From: JAPXSY01 sp033812795
Lineage (GTDB): Bacteria; Verrucomicrobiota; Kiritimatiellia; RFP12; UBA1067
Assembly: GCA_033812795.1 (NCBI GenBank)
Contig: JAPXSY010000100.1
Span: forward strand, 1 to 8,974
Direction: 5' to 3'
Length of the DNA stretch: 8,974 nt
The first letter of the stretch is position 1, and every line of letters begins with the position of its first letter. Below the pieces are notes generated by a model. That model had not been told where the DNA came from and did no database searches. It saw only the letters and a program-made list of their open reading frames with translations. The translations under genes and the position numbers were made by a program. Positions 1 through 6,060 of this stretch are shown here, one piece after another.

Positions 1-3
1 CTT

Positions 4-38
4 GAAACCAGAAACCTTGAAACCATGAAACCCAGAAA
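4..38. repeat. GAAACC octamer repeat, left edge copy (partial)
   Basis: About four GAAACC units spaced 7-8 bp apart run from the first bases of the window and decay into GAAAAG. It is the same unit as at 177-254 and probably the tail of a copy lying mostly outside the window. It has no coding value. Confidence 0.7.
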
Positions 39-75
39 AGCGACCTGCGGTGTCGGAAACGCGGGCGTCCCTGTC

Positions 76-117
76 GATCGTCGCGGGTCGAATGTCGCGG
101 GTCGCGGGTCGACGATC
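76..117. repeat. TCGCGGG direct repeats bounded by an 8-bp inverted repeat
   Basis: TCGCGGGTCG occurs three times (81-90, 95-104, 102-111). The cluster lies between GATCGTCG (76-83) and its exact reverse complement CGACGATC (110-117). The right arm runs into the hexamer array. No protein or known site explains it. It could fold into a stem with a 26-nt loop, or simply be degenerate simple-sequence DNA. Confidence 0.5.
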
Positions 118-170
118 CCGATCCCGATCCCGATAGCGATAGCGATACCGATAGCGATCCCGACCCCGAT
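114..170. repeat. GATNNC hexamer array, left block
   Basis: Nine consecutive hexamers occupy 114-167: GATCCC three times, GATAGC twice, GATACC, GATAGC, GATCCC, GACCCC, then a trailing GAT. On the minus strand these read as ATCGGN/ATCGCT, the family seen at 8645-8698 and 8782-8817. Translation gives only Ile-Pro/Ile-Ala or Asp-Ser/Asp-Thr dipeptide runs, so open frames across it are not genes. Confidence 0.85.
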
Positions 171-176
171 TTGGAT

Positions 177-254
177 GAAACCCAGAAACCCTGAAACCTT
201 GAAACCCCGAAACCCCGAAACCCTGAAACCTTGAAACCCCGAAACCCCGAAACC
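177..254. repeat. GAAACCNN octamer array, ten units
   Basis: GAAACC recurs in perfect 8-bp register at 177, 185, 193, 201, 209, 217, 225, 233, 241 and 249. The two variable bases are CA, CT, TT or CC. The minus strand is a G-rich telomere-like sequence of GGGGTTTC and GGGTTTCA units with G-quadruplex potential. The array abuts the hexamers through a TTGGAT junction that is also present, inverted, at the right block. Confidence 0.9.
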
Positions 255-285
255 AAAGAGAGTTGAAGGTTCAACTGCTCTTTTT
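255..285 (+). terminator. Rho-independent terminator upstream of nagB
   Basis: The arm AAAGAGAGTTGA pairs with TCAACTGCTCTTT, giving a stem of about 12 bp with one bulged G. The loop is AGGT and a T tract follows (to 285). It would end plus-strand transcription arriving from the left, insulating the nagB promoter that starts about 15 bp further on. It lies upstream of that promoter, so it is not an attenuator. Confidence 0.8.
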
Positions 286-299
286 AGGAGTTGCCGTAT

Positions 300-328
300 T
301 TGACACCCGCGCCGATTTGAATTAGTCT
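300..328 (+). promoter_or_regulatory. Putative sigma70-like promoter of nagB
   Basis: A perfect TTGACA (300-305) is followed after 17 bp by TAGTCT (323-328), which keeps the important T, A and final T of a -10 box but is otherwise weak. It lies just after the terminator and about 40 bp before the nagB start. A promoter with a good -35 and poor -10 would suit activator control, but no convincing operator is visible. Confidence 0.45.
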
Positions 329-367
329 TACATGTGATTCATATCATTACAAACGAAGGGAGCGATT

Positions 368-1135
368 ATGGACATTACCATTTGCCCTTCCGCCGAAGAG
401 GCCAGCCGCCTCGCAGGGGAAGTTATCAACAACGCCGTCCGTCAGAAGCCTGATCTCGTTTTGGGCCTCGCCACCGGGAGCACACCGCTGTTGCTCTACA
501 AGGAAATGATTGCGGCCTGCAGCAACGGTCTGGATTACAGCCGCGTGCGCACTTTCAACCTCGATGAGTATTACGGGGTACCGCCGGATCATCCGCAATC
601 CTATCGGAAATTCATGAACGACAACCTTTTCTCGCACCTGAACATCGCGCCGGAGAACACCCACGTGCCGGATGGCAAGGCCCGCGACGTGACGGCCCAT
701 TGCGCCGCATATGAGGCGGAGATCAAGGCTGCGGGCGGTGTGGACATTCAGGTGCTGGGGATTGGCAGCGACGGCCACATCGGCTTCAACGAACCCGCCT
801 CCTCTCTCGCCTCACGCACGCGACGGGTCACCCTCACCCGGCAGACGATCAGCGACAACGCGCGCTTTTTCGCTTCCGCCGACGAGGTGCCGCGCTACGC
901 CATCTCCATGGGCGTCGGCACGATCCTCGAAGCGCGGACGTGCCTGTTGCTCTGTTTCGGCACGAACAAGGCCCGGGCGGTTCGGGGCGCGATCGAAGGC
1001 GGGATCTCGCAATTCAACCCCGCTTCGGCCCTGCAACTCCACCCCGACACGCGGGTGTATCTGGACGAGGAGGCCGCGGCGGAACTCGATCTGAAAGAGT
1101 ATTACCGCTGGGCCGCCGAAAATCGGCCGCAGTGA
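368..1135 (+). CDS. nagB: Glucosamine-6-phosphate deaminase
   Basis: NagB converts glucosamine 6-phosphate to fructose 6-phosphate and ammonia in the cytoplasm, the last committed step of amino-sugar catabolism. The 255 residues cover the whole family (E. coli NagB has 266). Visible motifs are the phosphate-binding LATGSTP (34-40), NLDEYYG (64-70) with the catalytic-type Asp66, and GIGSDGHIGFNEP (131-143), giving Asp135, His137 and Glu142, equivalent to E. coli D141, H143 and E148. The ATG at 368 has GGGAG five bases upstream. SSLASRTR (145-152) resembles the E. coli allosteric loop, but the position of E. coli Lys160 is Val154 here, so activation by GlcNAc-6-phosphate may be weak or lost (inference). 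No nagA or transporter gene is adjacent. The stop codon is one base from the end of the convergent Nudix gene, with no terminator between them. Confidence 0.95.
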   Translation: MDITICPSAEEASRLAGEVINNAVRQKPDLVLGLATGSTPLLLYKEMIAACSNGLDYSRVRTFNLDEYYGVPPDHPQSYRKFMNDNLFSHLNIAPENTHVPDGKARDVTAHCAAYEAEIKAAGGVDIQVLGIGSDGHIGFNEPASSLASRTRRVTLTRQTISDNARFFASADEVPRYAISMGVGTILEARTCLLLCFGTNKARAVRGAIEGGISQFNPASALQLHPDTRVYLDEEAAAELDLKEYYRWAAENRPQ

Positions 1136-1136
1136 G

Positions 1137-1595
1137 TCAGACGTCCTGCCAGGCCTCGCCGGAGACCACATGACCGCCCGGATTGCGGAGCCAGTCCGCA
1201 ATCCGGGTCCGGAGCGGTGCGGGTTCTAATCCGGAGGCGGCCAGATCATCGAGCGCATGCCACCGAAAGCCGATCCACGCTTCCGCTGCGCGGACTTCCG
1301 CGCCGGGCGCAAGGCCTGGCACACGCAACGCGAACACGAGATTGACCTCCGCGTGCGGTGCGCCGTTCTGCATGAAGGCGTGTTCGCAGCAACCGAGGAA
1401 CGCCCCGGCCTCTGACGCGCAACCCAGCTCTTCGCGGATCTCACGCTCCAACGCCTGACGCGCCGTCTCCCGGAATTCGACGTGTCCGCCCGGCAGATAG
1501 GTGAGCGAGGATCCCCGGCCGTGACAGAGCAGGATCTGTCCCCCGGCCACACACACGCCCCGTGCGATCACCTCGATCTTCGCATGCTCGTCCAT
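1137..1595 (-). CDS. Nudix hydrolase family protein
   Basis: This is a 152-residue single-domain Nudix protein. The Nudix box is complete at residues 37-59: Gly37, Glu43 and the Arg51-Glu52-Ile53-x-Glu55-Glu56-x-Gly58 core that binds the catalytic Mg2+. The family hydrolyses a nucleoside diphosphate linked to another group. The substrate cannot be read from the sequence; a small stand-alone domain fits a (d)NTP, dinucleotide or nucleotide-sugar pyrophosphatase. The ATG at 1595 has AGGAG (1601-1605) five bases upstream. The gene lies 41 bp downstream of folC on the same strand, so co-transcription is likely. A Nudix enzyme also acts in folate synthesis on dihydroneopterin triphosphate, but linkage to folC alone does not establish that role. 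It is convergent with nagB, one base apart. Confidence 0.88.
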   Translation of the reverse strand: MDEHAKIEVIARGVCVAGGQILLCHGRGSSLTYLPGGHVEFRETARQALEREIREELGCASEAGAFLGCCEHAFMQNGAPHAEVNLVFALRVPGLAPGAEVRAAEAWIGFRWHALDDLAASGLEPAPLRTRIADWLRNPGGHVVSGEAWQDV

Positions 1596-1605
1596 ACCTT
1601 CTCCT

Positions 1606-1630
1606 ATGGTTTCAATCTGCGTAATCTGCA
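1606..1630. repeat. Remnant of the flanking repeat families between folC and the Nudix gene
   Basis: ATGGTTTCA (1606-1614) equals the octamer-type sequence at 8768-8776. It fuses directly to AATCTGCGTAATCTGC (1614-1629), close to the reverse complement of the repeat at 8862-8888; CAATCTGCGTA is shared exactly and a single extra A then interrupts the match. It fills most of the 41-bp gap, between the folC stop and the Nudix Shine-Dalgarno sequence. Confidence 0.5.
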
Positions 1631-1636
1631 GACAGG

Positions 1637-3007
1637 CTATCCCCGCGTTTGTTCCCGTTCCGCGGGCGTCGGGCTTCGTAACACGTCATTCGGATCGTGA
1701 CGCGGGCTGGCCCACGGGTAGGCCCCAAGGTCCACCAAAGCCGCGCCCGCGAGAAACAGCGAGCCGCACACCAGCACTGTGCCGCCTTCCGCTGCGGCCC
1801 ACTCCCGCGCCGCATCCAGCGCCGCACCGAGTTTCGCGCACGCTTGGGGGTCGCCCAACCCAGCCATGCGCATCACCCCCGCAGTCTGCTCCGGCGTCAG
1901 CGTACGCGGATTCGGCACCGGCACAGCCCAGGCCCGCTTGACCACGGGCGCCAGAATCCGCAGATGCCCCAAGGCGTCTTTGTCGCCGCAGAAACCCGCC
2001 ACCAACCCCAGCGGCGGTCGTATCCGGCACGCTTTGAGCGCCTGCCGGATCGCCCGCGCACCCTCGGGATTGTGCGCGCCGTCCACGATCACCGGCGGTG
2101 TCTGCACCGCCAACTGGAAACGGCCGGGCCAGCAGACCTCTTCGAGTCCCTTGACAAACGCCGCATCGGACAGACTCACACCGCAGGCATCCACCTCTTC
2201 CAACGCCGTTACAGCCGCGCAGACATTCTCGACTTGAAACGCGCCGGCCAGCGGCAGACGGATCGGCGGCAGCGACCGGTTCGGCGTGGCGATTTTGAGC
2301 GTCTGCCCCTCCAGCCCGTTCCGCGTCACCGTCACCTCCACCGTTTCCGCGGCATCCGCGAAACGCGAGCCGACCCGTGACGCGCTCTGTGCGATCACCG
2401 CGCGCGCCTCTTCCGGCATAGCCGCGCACACGACCGGGCGGCCCGGCTTGATGATCCCCGCCTTCTCCGCGGCGATTTGCTCCAGCGTGTCCCCGAGCCA
2501 ATCGCAGTGATCGAGTCCGATCCGGGTGATCACCGACACCAGCGGCGTAACGGTGTTCGTCGCGTCCAGCCGCCCGCCGAGGCCGGTCTCCAGCGCGATC
2601 AGCCGTATCTCCGCATTCCGGCACAGGACAAACGCGATGGCGGTGAGGCACTCGAAAAAGGTGACCTCTGTTCCGGTCCGGGACTCGAGCGCGCGCACCG
2701 CAGTGCCGACCTCCCGCGCACACGCCTCCAGCGCGGCATCCTCCACCGGTTTCCCGTTGAGGAGAAAACGCTCGTTCAGGCACACCAGATGCGGCGAGGT
2801 GTACCGCGCCACCGGATACCCGGCCGCCCGCAGCACGGCTTCGCACATCGCCGCCACCGCACCCTTGCCGTTGGTGCCCGCGATGTGTATCGCAGCCGTC
2901 TCGCGTTCCGGATGTCCCAAATCCTCCAGCAGTGCCTGAATCGTCTCCAGCCCCGGCCGCATACCGAAACGCCGTCGGGACGCCAACTCTTCCAACACAG
3001 AGATCAT
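1637..3007 (-). CDS. folC: Bifunctional folylpolyglutamate synthase / dihydrofolate synthase
   Basis: FolC is an ATP-dependent Mur-ligase-fold enzyme that adds glutamate to folates, and in many bacteria also to dihydropteroate. The 456 residues match the usual length. Motifs in order: GMRPGLETI near residue 15, P-loop GTNGKGA (44-50), TSPHL (70-74), ETGLGGRLDATN (140-151), IGLDHCDWLG (163-172), EKAGIIK (181-187) with the lysine usually carbamylated at 182, PGRF (294-297), DGAHNP (309-314) and a GSLFLAG end (415-421). The P-loop has Ala50 where the family pattern has Ser or Thr. About 27 residues follow the conserved C-terminal core. The ATG at 3007 is chosen because homology begins there; an in-frame GTG at 3040 would add 11 unconserved residues. 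No Shine-Dalgarno sequence is present and the -10-like box lies 6 nt before the ATG, suggesting a leaderless mRNA. The gene is divergent from tilS and upstream of the Nudix gene. Confidence 0.94.
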   Translation of the reverse strand: MISVLEELASRRRFGMRPGLETIQALLEDLGHPERETAAIHIAGTNGKGAVAAMCEAVLRAAGYPVARYTSPHLVCLNERFLLNGKPVEDAALEACAREVGTAVRALESRTGTEVTFFECLTAIAFVLCRNAEIRLIALETGLGGRLDATNTVTPLVSVITRIGLDHCDWLGDTLEQIAAEKAGIIKPGRPVVCAAMPEEARAVIAQSASRVGSRFADAAETVEVTVTRNGLEGQTLKIATPNRSLPPIRLPLAGAFQVENVCAAVTALEEVDACGVSLSDAAFVKGLEEVCWPGRFQLAVQTPPVIVDGAHNPEGARAIRQALKACRIRPPLGLVAGFCGDKDALGHLRILAPVVKRAWAVPVPNPRTLTPEQTAGVMRMAGLGDPQACAKLGAALDAAREWAAAEGGTVLVCGSLFLAGAALVDLGAYPWASPRHDPNDVLRSPTPAEREQTRG

Positions 3008-3013
3008 GCCGTT

Positions 3014-3042
3014 AGTGTAGCCTATCCCGACGCGCCCCACAA
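3014..3042 (-). promoter_or_regulatory. Putative leaderless-type promoter of folC
   Basis: Read on the minus strand, TTGTGG (3037-3042) is followed after 17 bp by TACACT (3014-3019), a TANNNT-type -10 box. Six bases then lead to the ATG at 3007. Initiation about 7 nt after the -10 box would place the 5' end of the mRNA at or next to the start codon. Confidence 0.45.
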
Positions 3043-3063
3043 TTCCCGATTGCCGGAATCCGG

Positions 3064-3093
3064 TTGTGCCGCACTGCGGTTTTCTCGTATGAT
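3064..3093 (+). promoter_or_regulatory. Putative leaderless-type promoter of tilS
   Basis: TTGTGC (3064-3069) is followed after 18 bp by TATGAT (3088-3093), a 5-of-6 match to the -10 consensus. Exactly six bases separate it from the ATG at 3100. There is no AGGAGG-like sequence before the ATG. The arrangement mirrors the folC promoter in the same 92-bp divergent spacer. Confidence 0.5.
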
Positions 3094-3099
3094 GGGCAC

Positions 3100-4599
3100 A
3101 TGTCCGCTACCGTACAACACACTCCCGCGCCCGCCGTCCCCGAAGGGCTCGGGCAAGCCGTGGCAGAGGAGGTGACGCGCAAAAGACTCCTGCGCGGCAT
3201 CCGGTGCCTCGGTCTGGCAGTGTCGGGCGGCGCGGACTCGGTCGCGCTCTTCCATCTGCTGCGTCCGCTTTGCGAAGCCGCAGGGATCCGTACCGTTGTG
3301 TTCCACCTGAACCACGGCCTGCGCGGCGAAGCCGCCGATGGGGATGCGTGTTTCGTGCGCTCGCTGGCACACGCGGCGGGTATCGCGTGCATCACCGGCC
3401 GCGCCGACCTTGCGGGCCGCACCCCGGACGGCCAATCCCCGGAAAGGGTGGCACGCGACGCGCGCCTAGCCTTCTTCCGACAGGCTGCGGAGGAAACCGG
3501 GGCGGAGGCCATCGCCACGGGACATCAGGCGGACGATGTGGCCGAGACCCTCCTGCTGCGTCTCGCGCGCGGCGCGGGCGCCACCGGTCTCGCGGGACTC
3601 CGGCCGCGCACCAGTCTGCCGCGCAGCACTCGGATCCTGATCCGCCCGCTCCTTTCCTTTCCCGGCGCAGTGCTGCGCGCTTGGTTGCGCGACCGCGGTC
3701 TCGACTGGCGCGAGGATCATTCTAACCTGGATCGCACGATCCCGCGCAACCGGATCCGCCACGCCCTAATCCCGGATCTGGAGCGGTTCTTGCAGCCCGG
3801 TCTGCGCACGCGACTTTGCCGTTCCGCCGCGATCCTGCGCGAAGAGGACGCCCTGCTCGAAACCTTGGCTGGCCGCGCGCTCGACGCGCTCGCACCGCTC
3901 CAACCGGAAGGCCTCCCGGACTCCCTGCCGGCCGTCGCGTTGCTGGAGCACCCCTTGGCATTGCAGCGGCGGATTCTGCGCTTGTGGCTCTTCCGGCAGG
4001 CGTGTCCTGAAGCTGCGGGGTTCGCGGGTGTGGACGCCTTGCTCGACATGTGCCGCGATGGGAAAGGCCGATCTGTTTGCCTCCCCGGCGGAAAAACATT
4101 CCGCTTGCACGACGGGTTGCTCCAACTCCAACCCGCGCGCGAAATCCCTCCGCCGGAGACCTCCCTGTCCTGTCCGGGAGTTTGCCGCTGGGGCGCGTTG
4201 GAGATCGTGGCCGAATTTTCGCGCGGCATCACCGGAACCGTCACCGGCATCAACCGTTATCCGGCCGTGTGCACGCTGTGCGCGGACGCGCTCGCGGGAC
4301 GCGCGTTGCTCGTGCGCAGCCGAAGACCCGGAGACCGCATCGCGCCGGTCGGTCTGAACGGCACAAAAAAAATCCAGGACCTCTTCACGGATGAAAAGAT
4401 CCCGGAAGCGGTGCGCGATGCCATTCCGCTTTTCGAATGCGACGGGGAGATTGCCTGGGTGCCCGGCTACCGCATTGGACGGCGTTTCGCCGTGCCCGCA
4501 GCCGACGCCGCGAGTGTGCGCGTCACGGTGCGTCGGGCGGAAACGGACGCTGTGCGCGGCACCCCCCCCCGGCCCGACGAGTCGGATCAGCCCAGATAA
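3100..4599 (+). CDS. tilS: tRNA(Ile)-lysidine synthetase
   Basis: TilS uses ATP to attach lysine to C34 of tRNA-Ile with anticodon CAU, changing codon recognition from AUG to AUA; it is normally essential. The protein has 499 residues. The N-type PP-loop ATPase domain shows SGGADS (42-47), FHLNHGLRG (68-76), GHQADDVAETLLLRLARGAG (141-160), IRPLL (181-185) and RNRIRH (216-221). A middle domain is followed by the C-terminal TilS domain with RSRRPGDRIAPVGLNGTKK (406-424) and FTDEKIPEAVRD (429-440). The start is put at the ATG at 3100; an upstream in-frame TTG at 3064 overlaps the putative -35 box and would add 12 unconserved residues. A run of nine C (4562-4570) near the 3' end makes the last 12 or so residues prone to slippage or sequencing error. 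The 3' end overlaps the convergent oxidoreductase gene by 13 bp. Confidence 0.93.
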   Translation: MSATVQHTPAPAVPEGLGQAVAEEVTRKRLLRGIRCLGLAVSGGADSVALFHLLRPLCEAAGIRTVVFHLNHGLRGEAADGDACFVRSLAHAAGIACITGRADLAGRTPDGQSPERVARDARLAFFRQAAEETGAEAIATGHQADDVAETLLLRLARGAGATGLAGLRPRTSLPRSTRILIRPLLSFPGAVLRAWLRDRGLDWREDHSNLDRTIPRNRIRHALIPDLERFLQPGLRTRLCRSAAILREEDALLETLAGRALDALAPLQPEGLPDSLPAVALLEHPLALQRRILRLWLFRQACPEAAGFAGVDALLDMCRDGKGRSVCLPGGKTFRLHDGLLQLQPAREIPPPETSLSCPGVCRWGALEIVAEFSRGITGTVTGINRYPAVCTLCADALAGRALLVRSRRPGDRIAPVGLNGTKKIQDLFTDEKIPEAVRDAIPLFECDGEIAWVPGYRIGRRFAVPAADAASVRVTVRRAETDAVRGTPPRPDESDQPR

Positions 4600-5978
4600 G
4601 CGCCCTGCCCGCGCAGGACCTTCTGAATGTCGGCAGCCGGCACATCGCGCGGACGGACTCCGGCTTGGGCGGCCAGTGCGGCGGCCACACCCGCCGCATG
4701 CCCGGTCACGATGCAGACCGGAATCAGACGCACCCGGTCAATCAGGTCCGCTCCGCAGGCGATGCAGCGTCCGGCCGCGATCACGTTGTCCACCGTCTTG
4801 GGCAGCAGCGCCCCGTACGGGATCTGGAACTCCGGCAGACGCAGACCGTCGTGTCCCGAGACCGCCACCACATCGGGGAACTTCGTCTGGGCGGCCGCGC
4901 TTTTCTTGTCGATACTCGTCACCCCGTCCAACAACCGTGTCGCGCGCACACCGATCTGCGGCGTGGTCTGCATCAGAAAGACCTCTTCATGGCCCGGCGT
5001 GCCCCGAATCTTCTGCACGTAATTCCAAGCGGATTTGCGGTGCATCATCTCGATCTTCGACAACTCGCGGATATCTAAACCATTGCCTTTGGGTCCGAGG
5101 TTATTCATCCACCGCGCCGACGGGATCGGCTCGGTACTGCCGAGACGCGGCGGTTTCGTGCCCTTCGGCAGCTTGGTCTTGTCGACACGGTCCGCATTCC
5201 CCACGCGGTAGACGAATCCCATGGCATGGGAGATCTGCTGATATCCCGCGCCCGCCTGAAAATAGACGTCGCCGTCACCCGAGGCATCCACCACCACCTT
5301 GGCGAGGATCGCCTGCCGTCCCTGCTTGCTCTCGAACACCACGCCCTGCACCGCATTGCCGTTCTGGATGACATCCACGCCCCAGGCGTGGAAGAACATC
5401 TCGACCCCCGCCTCCTGGATCATCTCATCCATCAGCACTTTGGCGGCCTCGGGATCTGCCGTGGGCTGGCCCACCGTGTCGGTCAGCTTGGTGATCGCAC
5501 CCGGGCCCATCTTCTCCAAGCGGCGCAGAAACTCTTCGCAGATGCCGCGTGTGACGAGCTTGAACGCGCCACCCTCCTTCACGCCGGTTCCGATCACGAT
5601 CAGCACCATGCCGTTGGTGAACAACCCGCCCAGACTGCCGTACCGTTCGACCAGCGCCACCTTGGCACCGGTGCGGGCCGCTGCCACCGCCGCCGCGAAC
5701 CCGGCCGAACCGCCGCCGACCACCACCACGTCCGTTGTGTGGAAAACCGGTAGTTCGCGCGCCGGTTGGATCACCTTGCCGCCCTCGATCCGGGCGGAAG
5801 GCACGTCCTGCATCGACGGCGCGACTTTACGGATGTTTTTCGCGAACCCCGGGTAAGAGGGATCGCCGTCCGTGTCCGCATCCGCAAAACCACGGCCAGC
5901 CAGAAGCGACATGCTTGCCGCCGTCCCCCCCAATCCCAACCTGCTCAACATCGCTCTACGCGTCAGCTGTCCGCTCAT
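4587..5978 (-). CDS. Tat-exported FAD-dependent oxidoreductase
   Basis: This 463-residue flavoprotein matches the FAD_oxidored type. A twin-arginine signal begins the protein (TRRAML, 6-11, then a hydrophobic stretch to about 28), with likely cleavage after GFA (30-32). Folding before export suits a cofactor-bearing periplasmic enzyme. The Rossmann dinucleotide-binding site is DVVVVGGGSAGFAAAVAAA (83-101), with Glu111 ending the second strand and the GSLGG (114-118) of the FAD loop. VVVDASGDGD (228-237) and the C-terminal VIAAGRCIACG (399-409) plus TGHAAGVAAALA (425-436) complete the FAD fold. The substrate is unknown. The ATG at 5978 has GGGAGGG (5985-5991) six bases upstream. The frame stays open upstream into the Sel1 gene, but that extension is a shadow and would bury the Tat signal. 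A dedicated promoter precedes it. Confidence 0.88.
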   Translation of the reverse strand: MSGQLTRRAMLSRLGLGGTAASMSLLAGRGFADADTDGDPSYPGFAKNIRKVAPSMQDVPSARIEGGKVIQPARELPVFHTTDVVVVGGGSAGFAAAVAAARTGAKVALVERYGSLGGLFTNGMVLIVIGTGVKEGGAFKLVTRGICEEFLRRLEKMGPGAITKLTDTVGQPTADPEAAKVLMDEMIQEAGVEMFFHAWGVDVIQNGNAVQGVVFESKQGRQAILAKVVVDASGDGDVYFQAGAGYQQISHAMGFVYRVGNADRVDKTKLPKGTKPPRLGSTEPIPSARWMNNLGPKGNGLDIRELSKIEMMHRKSAWNYVQKIRGTPGHEEVFLMQTTPQIGVRATRLLDGVTSIDKKSAAAQTKFPDVVAVSGHDGLRLPEFQIPYGALLPKTVDNVIAAGRCIACGADLIDRVRLIPVCIVTGHAAGVAAALAAQAGVRPRDVPAADIQKVLRGQGAYLG

Positions 5979-6011
5979 CGTTATCCCTCCCGGATGGTTT
6001 ATCCTCGTTTC

Positions 6012-6041
6012 ACCATAACGCTTTTCTTCCGCCGCTGTCAA
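6012..6041 (-). promoter_or_regulatory. Putative sigma70-like promoter of the FAD oxidoreductase
   Basis: On the minus strand a perfect TTGACA (6036-6041) is followed after 18 bp by TATGGT (6012-6017), a 4-of-6 -10 match. This would give a leader of about 27 nt containing the strong GGGAGGG ribosome binding site. It lies in the 82-bp gap after the Sel1 gene, so the oxidoreductase need not depend on read-through. Confidence 0.6.
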
Positions 6042-6060
6042 TCCGCCGCGCGCCCTTGTT

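Noticed and set aside
25..234. Plus-strand open frame of 69 codons in the left repeat block
   Set aside because: It consists of translated hexamer and octamer repeats (Ile-Pro/Ile-Ala and Pro-Glu-Thr-Leu runs) and has no family resemblance.
114..254. CRISPR-like array or eukaryotic telomere
   Set aside because: There are no spacers between repeat units, and the units are 6-8 bp. The blocks are internal and flanked by ordinary bacterial genes.
333..351. Possible operator dyad TGTGAT-N7-ATTACA before nagB
   Set aside because: Only 5 of 6 arm positions are symmetric and the centre is not. It matches no NagC, NagR or DasR site I know. Too weak to call.
1109..1133. Hairpin at the nagB 3' end (GCCGA-AA-TCGGC) as a terminator
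   Set aside because: The stem is only 5 bp, lies inside the coding region and has no T tract on either strand.
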